In this document: piece by piece, positions 30,801-38,418 of the stretch | Position numbering within the stretch: the stretch's first letter is position 1 | How the letters are laid out: the number at the start of each line of letters is the position of its first letter | Source: Saccharomycopsis crataegensis | Taxonomy: Eukaryota > Ascomycota > Saccharomycetes > Ascoideales > Saccharomycopsidaceae | DNA: 64,000 bases | Direction: 5' to 3' | Assembly (NCBI RefSeq): GCF_037102585.1 | Contig: NW_027043838.1 | Coordinates: 1,426,001 to 1,490,000 of the forward strand | The notes under the pieces: generated by a model | Database searches by the model: none | Told to the model about the DNA's origin: nothing | Seen by the model: the letters and a program-made list of their open reading frames with translations, nothing else | Made by a program: the position numbers and the translations under genes

Positions 30801-33081
30801 GGCTGATGTGGAAGATGATTATGATGATGATTATGAGCCTTCCATCAAAGATGAAGATTACTATTATTCCAAAGAAGGCACTAAGTTGATCAGGGTGGTT
30901 GCACAAATGATTATCTCGGTATCCAAAGCCATGGGTAGCTGTCAACAATTGTTAAACTTGACGAAAGATTTTCAATTGAATATCTATCGAAAGTACCCTG
31001 ATTTTGAATCCATGAGGATTACTCCTACAGAATTCATTAGGAAATGTGTTGTTGGGTTGACAGAAAATCAATCGATTCATTATAAATTGAATGGTGTGTC
31101 TGATTTATCAACAAACAGAAGAAGTAGTGCTTCCTTTAGGTACTCCCATATTAGAGGTGGTTCCAAAAAGAACTTGTCCATCACTTTTGATGGTTCCAGA
31201 ATTTTGAAAGAATTTTTATCCAACAGTGACTCTGATCCTAGGGACTCTGTCATTCCAATCACCAACGAGGAATATGATTCCGAATATTCTGTCGACACTT
31301 TGATGAAAGAAGTGGTTTATGATGATAATAAGAATGTCATTGGTGCAAGTTTCAAGTCCTTAGTCTTCTTGTTAGCCAATGAAAGAACCCATGCTAGTAC
31401 CTTTTTCATTTCCACATTCTTCATGTCTTTTAGAAATTTTGCGTCCACTAGAGAGTTGATCCACGAATTAATTAAGAGGTTTGATATTGGGGATAGAGAA
31501 AAAGATTTTTTGATGAGAAATTATAGATTGAGGGTTAATGAAGTTAGCGTGTACGACTCAAGATTGATGAACCGAAGAAAAACCATTCTTGCGGTGATTC
31601 GTATTTGGTTAGAAAGTTACTGGGACTACGAAAAAGATTTCCTGGAGTTACCAACTATGGTCAATTTCTTGAATGAGGGTGCCATCGCCTACGTTCCAAA
31701 TGAGTCTTTAACCATCATTGAACTTTGTGCCAGATTGGCTATCAAGCATCCATCTAAAAAGAAGCTCGAGTCCATGAATTCAGAATACCTGCAGTTGATC
31801 TCCAGAAGAATTGGGTTACCAAGAAAGAATTCCGTCGGGTCCGAGTCTTCGACCAGTCTAATTTCTGCTTCTGATTCTGAACATGATTTATCTTCTTTGA
31901 GTCTGAACTCATCAATGTCTCTGTTAGTGTCGTTGAATTTGCCAATGAATTTTAGTAATTATCATATCAGTACCATCATGAGTAAAAGTCAAGGGGCGAC
32001 TTTGGAAAAATCGGTAGCGGCGTTTAGGAATATCCTTGGGGATAGCTGGCCGACTCCAAGATCATCATCCGCCGATTACAGTGCCAACGGGAAATTATTC
32101 CAGACTCTAGAGTTGAACCAAATGATTGATGCTTGGTTTTCTGTTTGTTCAAAGAAATTAAACATTGAGCCACCAGCGGTTGCTACTGAATTAACCAGCC
32201 ATAATGCTGTAGATACCGCCAAGCAATTAACGGATATTGAATCGAGAATCTTTTTGGCAATCCGTCCAGAAGAGTTGCTTGATGAAAATTTTAGAGAAAA
32301 GAGAATCCACTTGAAGAAGAGTGTCAATGTTGAGAAATCCGTGTTGTTTACTAATTTGCTATCAGATCTTGTGAGTGATACTATCTTGAGTCCTGGCCAA
32401 TCTATGAAAGCTCGGGTTGCCAACATTAAGCAGTGGCTTAAAATTGCTGCTGCTTGTTATCAATTGAGAAATTATAACTCTTTGGCAGCTATTATGACAG
32501 TGTTACAATTATCGGCCATTAGTAGATTGGACAGATTATGGGCAAGTTTGAGTGGGAAATATATGGACACGTTTGAATTTTTGGTGAAGATCATCCATCC
32601 AAATAAAAATTACAAAGTTTATAGAAATTTGATCAAGCCATATATGATGAGCGAGGACAAGAAGTCACCAATGGCGATTGTTCCTTATTTCAATCTTTTC
32701 TTACAAGATATTATTTTTGCCAATGATGGTAATAGAAGCAAGCGAATTATTACGATTGATGGCGAAGAAAAAAGCTTGATTAATTTTGATAAGCACTCTA
32801 AAATTGTGGATACAATTTCCAAGTTGGAATACTTCCAAGTCACGTACCCTGAAGGAGATGCCAATAATTCGACTAATGCTTCGTCTTCGAGTTCAAAACC
32901 TTCGGTGTTTTCCTTCAGTCCTATTAGTAACAATGAAAGTTATGATACTATTGTATCGAATCCAGCATTTGAAGAATTCATCTTGTTCAAACTTTGGGCC
33001 ACTCAACAGTTCAATATTTTAGACTATGATAGATTCTGGAAATACAGTTTAGAGATCCAGCCGCAAAATAATCTGAATTGA
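24832..33081 (+). CDS. CDC25: Very large CDC25-type Ras guanine-nucleotide exchange factor with SH3 domain
   Basis: A 2749-aa exchange factor, much longer than S. cerevisiae Cdc25 (1589 aa). Residues 1 to about 1650 are low-complexity, Ser/Asn/Thr/Pro-rich and probably disordered, with many S/T-P and basic RRxS-type sites that suit phosphorylation. An SH3 domain spans about 1656-1722 (KAIHTFDA, FEKDDIAFVF, SGWGEV, GWVPMNYF). A helical region follows, then the RasGEF N-domain at about 2155-2290 (ASFKSLVFLLANERTH, FFMSFRNFASTRELI). The catalytic RasGEF domain spans about 2470-2710, with NIKQWLKIAAACYQLRNYNSL interrupted only after the core helix, then PYFNLFLQDIIF. It should load Ras with GTP at the plasma membrane upstream of cAMP. 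The SH3-GEF order is that of Cdc25; the extra length is N-terminal. Confidence 0.9.
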   Translation: MGIFTRRNRTGSISNHNNNNNVTEHILEHDIPDPFAAGYNDGSIGLRARSDSRSSVNVTASSTQPLTSSNINNISGTPPGLRKKSSKLSLHSLSNEESTRQRSYLRLHNLVASSQDQEGLPNDKIRQLNFGIGIPEIDNTSTTGSDTRLLTANNTGNSTAPSLSSPLHLQKKPRRKISVTELNHIRNHSVTSSTMDIPLFENQHFFLNAPINAVNSNANMSIASSNISEHRSQKSIAQSQQKELPPQPTEQHHQSSQKVQPQLNTKKSFTFFNRLMKPNKNKSNNNLNDATASNAAAERYASNLQMEIVQTNLSLDDMFNDTDMLEESIRDKPLPPIQNQDNNKINQLSQKQNAEDSAPISQQIMYRKRPIESAPDSRLSTLTEDLFYFNSRVPTTPVYAASGGDTGSRITVNGKEKFLASTNEGFELPLNEDCNGDSYAPEQNDNNDDEPLHNKLLPPIGDDINEKPGVHSDDEDEDLKISDGFKANEISNKTPATLKTTPGATTASSPASASSKLSRIISRMSLGGITSPKSHRNSLISSITAGNTNGKSSKSSTKNKILRISVSDSLYNEPDFDNIAQKTSQEQGKKLQNDSREFITADDIPLLSPNVLKDNSATPGIRTPTIPDNESGKASDTDYTGESNNLPTPTVGSSQYFEMLMDEKPKNSDLNNEILTPGSQQADPIGDLNESSPVENLNTTTPGEIKASKSESQQSQGKTSHSLFRSPTRRLSKRLSGKFSSSPLVSFYKSASPKRFSPLSSNNAAANGDTSPLDAINVPELSNDINSSIPSSTPAESENSSSAKLQALSSDNAEIIETAIVAKKVVGVSPVKVNFSQSNDPRERKTNQSLPYNQLKATEPTDYLNAPSLSLSIALLIPVHVDNNDVPKLLGKIETTNDFLAFDDSIEDHNYTQLSPIEEVDSPQSARIGRGMLSAAHRDIPSITSSLSKLAGVDMPNANNNLMIGDRGSGTASSSSGSGIASGSFTVLKEDETTDYTPMGSKSSLKSTELVLSNVKLIKQNDANGLDHHSMISRNNVHGRNQQITNDDTAAAGVILSDQNPRSKAIKAQSKLSETFTLNDLEHQSQRNASTDSIDGKSKANVSFGESDTSMNSLSVGNVRVRKPRSPRTMTSYQEDFLTRLAKTLSTISVSTNKRNTLRPISATFRTPLLPDYEDDVDQTPILPTDGKNNSQITLNFAEKPIREVIDEKDLQENSPARINEMAGMEESNFDNINDIPKILEFQKNIADVTQNVPPELVELLQKEGFNDFTSPKSVDINYENFVQSDESLTRSTSEFEFATDKDYSKNKKLDFAVRSIPIEMSKDPIFANILNGNESNPSSSEVDTIAKSPSNIGSIEVYDVAAAPKQPKYPPPVPGSYHPTIAEESENESPVFQNGDDLLASYNGPTAKTTSKMRSNSNSDNPFIDNGNITAIQNYDGTRSSMSLPRKSSQLSLNKILYSNANAMALTVSDFDGNTIQISNSNSNRTLTKGFLSPTTSPFKRSTQLKHSNSLRLVTTTPRAKDASNAKTPETDRKLSNYDTSELNQSMTDYSMRSPDSLYSANSLFRHRASSVGLPKHKPSLSNSTTDSIYQEVYGNLKLRDGYRSDLSLNAMKKSPSITSLDLKGYHRSRHFSSDLHTDSSIDLSFFQSSEESNELALLFIKAIHTFDATSLESEDLAICLSFEKDDIAFVFNIDESGWGEVVLLSNLSKGWVPMNYFNSAIDDSHLEDNKSAAKIAESRIYLKPLFVAAAGFLLNPQEVPTGDAGLFTFSTKHMNDIRDGVKLLLQQTDCISRAAPIVNKRPVIRKVRKALLADWYTLMSKAEKYKGTTDETKINFLKSLTYKVLIKGLAFLDIWGDESVSYEKEKEKLKIEKKNRRRSKRGLKHEKVLYLERVPFAVERLEEVKDLLFKYLSLILGRLDVVENNYLGCEQLESIIHQVILLLRELLFIGKSATVLLNSSNISLDSSLDNLLAYVSDLVTSVKHLVAKADVEDDYDDDYEPSIKDEDYYYSKEGTKLIRVVAQMIISVSKAMGSCQQLLNLTKDFQLNIYRKYPDFESMRITPTEFIRKCVVGLTENQSIHYKLNGVSDLSTNRRSSASFRYSHIRGGSKKNLSITFDGSRILKEFLSNSDSDPRDSVIPITNEEYDSEYSVDTLMKEVVYDDNKNVIGASFKSLVFLLANERTHASTFFISTFFMSFRNFASTRELIHELIKRFDIGDREKDFLMRNYRLRVNEVSVYDSRLMNRRKTILAVIRIWLESYWDYEKDFLELPTMVNFLNEGAIAYVPNESLTIIELCARLAIKHPSKKKLESMNSEYLQLISRRIGLPRKNSVGSESSTSLISASDSEHDLSSLSLNSSMSLLVSLNLPMNFSNYHISTIMSKSQGATLEKSVAAFRNILGDSWPTPRSSSADYSANGKLFQTLELNQMIDAWFSVCSKKLNIEPPAVATELTSHNAVDTAKQLTDIESRIFLAIRPEELLDENFREKRIHLKKSVNVEKSVLFTNLLSDLVSDTILSPGQSMKARVANIKQWLKIAAACYQLRNYNSLAAIMTVLQLSAISRLDRLWASLSGKYMDTFEFLVKIIHPNKNYKVYRNLIKPYMMSEDKKSPMAIVPYFNLFLQDIIFANDGNRSKRIITIDGEEKSLINFDKHSKIVDTISKLEYFQVTYPEGDANNSTNASSSSSKPSVFSFSPISNNESYDTIVSNPAFEEFILFKLWATQQFNILDYDRFWKYSLEIQPQNNLN

Positions 33082-33175
33082 GCTATGTGTTTGTTTGAGT
33101 TGATATTGTTTTTATTATTTAGTTTTTTTACTTTCTTTTTTTTTTTCACTTACTTATAATGTTTTTTCGTGGTAT

Positions 33176-33271
<96 letters not shown>

Positions 33272-33664
33272 TATTGTTTAGTTTTGCTTTTTAATAGATG
33301 TGTTATGATTTTTATTTCTTTCAAGCTTTGGTTGTGCTTGCATTTTTTTTTGTTTTTGCTTCCAAAAGGTGTCAACCTATTTTGTTGGATATAAGTTTTT
33401 GATATTTAGTCATTTCTTATCCATTTTGTTAATATCAAAAAATGATTACTAGAAAATAGTTCAACAATTCATCTTACATTGACACTAACTACCCAAAAAA
33501 AAAAAGAATATTTTGCTTAAAAAATACTGTAACACACCTAAGCTTTATTGAAAGTTGAAACCCAATACAAAAAGAAAACGGAAATATAAATCAAATAATG
33601 AACTGAAAAAAATATGTATAAGTATATACGAAAAGAAATAAATGTTTTTATTTAATGCCAATTC
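33082..33664. other. Convergent intergenic region, CDC25-type GEF / derlin
   Basis: 583 bases between converging stops, dominated by the TAT microsatellite at 33178-33270 and flanked by T-rich and A-rich tracts suited to 3'-end formation on both strands. No gene is seen. Confidence 0.55.
33178..33270. repeat. (TAT)31 trinucleotide microsatellite
   Basis: About 31 perfect TAT/ATT units without interruption, in the 3' intergenic region of the Ras GEF gene. Likely length-polymorphic. Confidence 0.97.
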
Positions 33665-34312
33665 TCAAGCAATTGCCGCGGCCGCAGCCTTGTGCCTCCA
33701 TGGGGGATTCAACGGATGAATACCGTGCAATGTTGGAAAAACGTCCTGAAAGAAGAAAAAAATATGCCCAGTGACCACATCCAATATCATATCCACCACG
33801 GTACTGCCATTCAATAAACCATTGATCACCGCATACACAAACGGCAAATACGGGGCTCGGAAATTAACCAACCCTAGGATCTCCATCCTGGCACCGTGGT
33901 TTCTTCGAGACCAAATATAGAGCAATGCGTCGTCGAGTTTGGATCCCAAGAAGTAGGTTGGTCTAATGAAGGTGGCGAACAAAATGAGAATCAACCCATT
34001 GACAAAAATCAACCACAAGTAGTCCCAGGTCCCATCAATCGTGGTCCCGAGAGATTCCTCGAGGGAGATCGAGGTGGTCATGGTGAAATATAGAGAGAAA
34101 AATAAGTCCAAGCTAAATCTTCGAACGTATAGAAAACAGGTGAGTAGTCGCCAATATTCGTGCTGGTGGAACACTTTCTCAAACGAGTATACAAGGTCGA
34201 TTTGTCGGACAATCCCACAGTATTCCAAGATAGACATCAACACAATTCCCCCAATCCAGCATCTGGTCACCGGGGGTACTTTTCTTATAAGCTCAAGAGG
34301 AATGTTTTCCAT
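33665..34312 (-). CDS. DER1: Derlin (Der1-like ERAD membrane protein)
   Basis: A 215-aa rhomboid-fold pseudoprotease of the ER. It carries the derlin WR motif (HEYWRLLTCFLY, Trp54-Arg55) and about four to six hydrophobic segments. The order of loops, including LVNFRAPYLPFVYAVINGLL near residues 148-166, is typical. There is no rhomboid Ser-His catalytic pair. Length matches S. cerevisiae Der1 (211 aa) better than Dfm1 (341 aa), and the long SHP-box tail of Dfm1 is absent. Der1 thins the membrane and helps move misfolded luminal proteins to the Hrd1 ligase. The C-terminus is Ala-rich (AAAAIA). Assignment to Der1 rather than a diverged Dfm1 is by length. Confidence 0.83.
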   Translation of the reverse strand: MENIPLELIRKVPPVTRCWIGGIVLMSILEYCGIVRQIDLVYSFEKVFHQHEYWRLLTCFLYVRRFSLDLFFSLYFTMTTSISLEESLGTTIDGTWDYLWLIFVNGLILILFATFIRPTYFLGSKLDDALLYIWSRRNHGARMEILGLVNFRAPYLPFVYAVINGLLNGSTVVDMILDVVTGHIFFFFQDVFPTLHGIHPLNPPWRHKAAAAAIA

Positions 34313-34744
34313 TTCTTTTCTTTTTTATTTTTGTTTCCTAACCAGTGTCTAAAAGGCTCGTAGGTATAAGGAATTGGAATTGGAATTGGAATTGAGATTT
34401 GAATGCTTACGGGAACTGGTTATTACGGTGTGCAGATAGGACTTAGGGTAGGTTGGAGAGATTGATATTTTGTGTGGGTGAAATGTGCAACAGCCGAGCA
34501 TCGCTCATAACAACATATAAATGTCAGTTCTAGTGAAATCACATTACTAACTGCACTCACTACCAGAGAATGGTAGTTGTGCACGAAGATCCTGTCAAAG
34601 GATTGGTGAGTACAGCTAATCAGCCAATCAGAGATATTCTGATACGGGAGAAGATTGATCTTCAGAGATTTAAATAATTATACATAGAAACATATAAATG
34701 ACACACACAAACCATCCAGCCCCCCAATCTAACTTGTAACAACT
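34313..34744. other. Intergenic region with a (GGAATT)4 repeat
   Basis: 432 bases between the derlin start and the copia-type fossil. Four perfect GGAATT units lie at 34370-34393. No convincing LTR was recognised here. Confidence 0.5.
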
Positions 34745-36324
34745 CATTATTATTACTTCATAATATCCCAAGATAACCCTAACTATAACTCATCCGTCAC
34801 TTACAATGCGGCACCTACGGATGATCATACTTCCAATCTGGTGAACTCTACCGAGAATTTACATGGCACCGAACCTGGGACACATGAATTAAATCATACA
34901 CAAATAAGACAATTCGTGGAAGAAAATGGAGCATTTCATTAGGAATATAATTCTTCCATTAGGGCCTAAAATTGGAAAAAGAACACAGCAAATGGTTGAG
35001 ATTTTTAGCTTCCCGGAATAATGTTGACAAATACGGGAGCATTGAAAAAGATAGTTTCCAAAAAGTATACAAAAATATTTTATGTGCTTTACAAGTATCT
35101 GGTTTGGGAAAAACCATTGACAACGAACATTTTGTACCAAGTGATTTGCATCCATATGAAGAAGACATCATAACTATGATATTCAGGGAATGCTACAGCC
35201 CCGAAGAAATCATGGATATTGACAGATTTATCAGAGAGTTAAAAAGAACAAACAAGATGGTATTCACCGAAGAGATAAAAAATAAGTTACGCTTGGAAAT
35301 GAGAATTGATGATCCAAAATATGCGGAAAATATCTTGGAATACATGACATATGATGAAAAGTTTAACAGACCATTAGCATTTGAAGAGTTACTCTTTACC
35401 ATTTGTGACATACCTGAAAACATTCTCTACTCTGGCGATTTACGTTCAAGGAAACCAAGTGATATTTATGAACTTATTGATGAGATTGAGAATTTGAAAA
35501 CGAGATACGATACCACTAAGATTATAAATGTGGTGTCAAAGAGAAAAAATTCCAAACCTGTGAAATGTTACAGATGTGAGAAATATGGACATTTTGCTGT
35601 GGCTTGCAAGAGAAAAAACCAATACAATCAGTTCAATAATCATAATCACAGAATCAACAAAAGTTTTGATGTGGGAAAGAATCGGAACAGACAGAGTCAA
35701 AGATATAATCAACAAGAAGGGAATATAAACAATCAAAACAGAAGTTTCTACAGAAATAACCAAGGAAACGCTTATCAGAACAACAGTCTAAGAGGGATGC
35801 TGCTAAGGCTACCATGGAAATATTCGCAAAAATCAAAACACAACACACGATAAGAGTTCGAGCAATACATAGTGACAAAGGGGGGTGAATTCCGAAGTAT
35901 ACCGTTTGAAGAATATTTGAAAAAAGAAGGGATTATTTTCACTACCACAAATGGTTATCAGAGTATTGACAACCCACTAGTTGAGATGCTGAATGGAACT
36001 CTTATGAACATTGCCAGAAAAATTTTAATGAGCTTCAAATTCAATGATGAAATTAGGACACTTTCATACCCGTGGGCAATTTTGCATGCCAATCTTTTGC
36101 ATAACATCAACTGGTTAGACTCTATTGAATCGAGTCCTTACTTCAAAGTTTTTGGTGTTCCTTATGATACAAAGAGATTACTAGCTTTTGGTGAACTAGT
36201 CATTTATAAAAAGCAGAAGACAAGGAATAAATTGGATCCAAAAGGACGCATGGCTTATTGGGCTGGAAAATTCGGATACGATTCAAACATCTTATTGGAT
36301 GTGGATACAAAAGCCATAGTCTAA
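34745..36324 (+). mobile_element. Ty1/copia-type LTR retrotransposon fossil (gag and integrase parts)
   Basis: A decayed element of the Ty1/copia (Pseudoviridae) family. A gag-like part (about 34.97-35.85 kb) ends in a CCHC zinc knuckle (CYRCEKYGHFAVAC) followed by an Asn/Gln/Arg-rich tail. An integrase part (about 35.87-36.32 kb) has the HSDKGGEF core motif and the copia-type C-terminal region (GVPYDTKRLLAFGE, NKLDPKGR). No reverse transcriptase or RNase H was recognised and no paired LTRs could be matched by eye. It is clearly broken, at several places. The surviving motifs are still easy to read, so it is probably old but not ancient. Bounds are approximate. Confidence 0.82.
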
Positions 36325-37136
36325 AGTAACAACATCAAATCAACGAATCAAAAACTACACGACTATACGGAAGAAAACTTGAACAATATAAATTCAGTGG
36401 AAATTATTTTCGATATTTTGAATTTTGATGGAATCAATGAGGTGTGTGTGTACCGAGAATCTACAATAAAATCCAGAAATCCGGTGTGATGAACTCTTTG
36501 GAGGAGGAGAGCGATAATACTTGTGTCTCGTAGAATATATATTCTTGACAACTGATATAGTTCTGTTTAATTAAATAACTTTTCCGTTCTTACAAATTTG
36601 ATTTATTAATTGCAGCGTGTTTCAGAAATAATGCGAGTGCAAATTTCCTCGGAGAATCAAGGATATGCGATAAAATGGGCAGAGTTTCTTACTAGAAGAT
36701 CAAACAGGTTTTTGTAAATATCAATTTATGAGAGTATTCACGGCGCCTTGCTCAATCCAATCAAGAGATCTAGATCCCTCAGACGAATGCTTCAAGTGGA
36801 AAATACATATTAATGTTCTTTGGCATGTGATAAATTCTATGGTTGTCGCCAGGCCCACTTCCTACGGATAAACAGTCACCGTTGCTCAATGAGTTTCTCT
36901 TTAATAAACGGTTTACACTACCATTTTATCGTCATAAACTCTGGGAAGGCGATTGGGCTGAAAGTAATCATTCGTAACCTCAACGGCATGGCCATACTTT
37001 TTTTTTTTTACCTTTTTCCGTTTTTCTTTCTGATTTTTCTCCGCGATGAGCAAAACGATTTCTGACGTGTGATTAATTGCCATCGATAGATCGATCTCCT
37101 CATCGTTTGTCTATACAATATATATACACACACAAC
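36325..37136 (+). promoter_or_regulatory. Region between the copia fossil and BTS1
   Basis: 812 bases. A purine-rich GGAGGAGGAGAG stretch near 36500 could be a relic of the element's end, but no LTR follows that I can match. T-rich sequence at 37001-37040 and TATA-like TATATATAC near 37120 lie just before BTS1. Confidence 0.4.
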
Positions 37137-38093
37137 ATGGACATCGATGTTTCTGCCTTGAAAAGCGCTCCTAAATGGAGTGAAGATAATGAAAAGATCA
37201 TCCGTGAGCCATTCGATTACCTAAAAAGCCTGAATGGGAAAGAGTTCCGCACCGCCCTCATTGATTCATTCAACCAGATCCTAAAAGTTCCTTCGGCCGA
37301 TTTGCAAACCATCACTCAGATCATTGGAATCTTACATAACGCCTCATTACTAGTTGACGATGTGGAGGATGGATCAAAGTTAAGAAGGGGCAACCCGGTG
37401 GCCCATGAGATATTTGGGGTGGCGATGACGATAAATACTGCCAACTACATGTATTTCAAGGCTTTCCAAAAAGCGCTTGAGTTGGGGTCCGAGGCGGTGG
37501 AGATCTTGAACGAAGAGTTTTTGAATCTTCACCGAGGCCAAGCGCTAGATCTATATTGGAGAGAATCTTTGATTTGTCCAACCGAGGAAGAATACGTCGA
37601 CATGGTGATGAATAAGACTGGGGGGTTGTTCAGGTTGTCAATCCGGTTGATGGAACAAAAATCACACTTGACCTCAATACAAAAATCATTTGTGCCATTA
37701 GTGAATCTCCTTGGTATATCGTACCAAATTAAAGATGACTATATAAATTTATCCAATACCCAATACTTCACCAATAAAGGATACTGCGAAGATTTGAAAG
37801 AAGGGAAGTTTAGCTTCCCAATCATTCACGCCATCAGGTACGATCAAAGTAATAAGGAGGTCATTAGCATTTTAAGCAAACGGACCGACGATGTCGAGTT
37901 GAAAAACCATGTGGTAACCTATATGAAAACGGTATCAAAGAGTTTTGAATACTGTGAAGCGACTTTACAGAAATTGGAAGCCAATGCAATTCTATTAATG
38001 AATGAAATTGTTAATGAGAATCCTGATTTCAAAGAAGACACAAAGTCTATTGAGTTATTGAAAGTTATCATAAAAAAGATTTGCGCTCTTTGA
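37137..38093 (+). CDS. BTS1: Geranylgeranyl diphosphate synthase
   Basis: A 318-aa trans-isoprenyl diphosphate synthase. It condenses farnesyl diphosphate with isopentenyl diphosphate to make the C20 chain used to prenylate Rab and Rho GTPases. The first Asp-rich motif is LLVDDVEDGSKLRRG (Asp74, Asp75, Asp78) and the second is QIKDDYINL (near 201). The NGKEFR and HNASLLVDD context and the KLRRGNPVAHEIFG segment are typical of the Bts1 branch. Length is close to S. cerevisiae Bts1 (335 aa). The start at 37137 is the first ATG in frame; codons upstream reach a stop without one. No intron or targeting sequence is seen. Confidence 0.9.
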   Translation: MDIDVSALKSAPKWSEDNEKIIREPFDYLKSLNGKEFRTALIDSFNQILKVPSADLQTITQIIGILHNASLLVDDVEDGSKLRRGNPVAHEIFGVAMTINTANYMYFKAFQKALELGSEAVEILNEEFLNLHRGQALDLYWRESLICPTEEEYVDMVMNKTGGLFRLSIRLMEQKSHLTSIQKSFVPLVNLLGISYQIKDDYINLSNTQYFTNKGYCEDLKEGKFSFPIIHAIRYDQSNKEVISILSKRTDDVELKNHVVTYMKTVSKSFEYCEATLQKLEANAILLMNEIVNENPDFKEDTKSIELLKVIIKKICAL

Positions 38094-38418
38094 CTGTTAA
38101 TTTTTTTTTTGATAACTAATACTTTTTTTTATCGGTGTTTGTACTATAGTGGCTAATATGGAGTTTATAATTGCTTCTAATTTATTTTTAATGATTTTTG
38201 CTTGGAACTATGTGTTATGATAACTACGTTTGTGGTGATCGTTATTGAAACATTGTAAAAATATAGTCGTAAAAATGAACAAGTAAAGTGAAAAAGAAGA
38301 AAAAATTAAATAAAAATAAATAAATAAAAATAAAATAAAATTAGGAATTTTAATTATCACAAAAATTGAAAGCATATATATAGCAAAAGCTAATGTTGAG
38401 CAACCTCAAGTTCATCAA
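38094..38418. other. Convergent intergenic region, BTS1 / GPT2
   Basis: 325 bases between converging stops. The AAATAAAATAAA-type A-rich tract at 38300-38342 and T runs near 38101 and 38123 fit 3'-end formation. No gene is seen. Confidence 0.55.

Noticed and set aside
24832-33081. Opposite-strand open frames inside the Ras GEF gene
   Set aside because: They are short, lack domains, and sit over low-complexity coding sequence. They are shadows of the real gene.
33178-33270. Repeat array as a possible CRISPR or minisatellite
   Set aside because: It is a simple trinucleotide microsatellite with no spacers.
34313-36900. Paired LTRs around the copia fossil
   Set aside because: I could not match repeated ends by eye on the two sides. 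The purine-rich stretch near 36500 alone is not enough.
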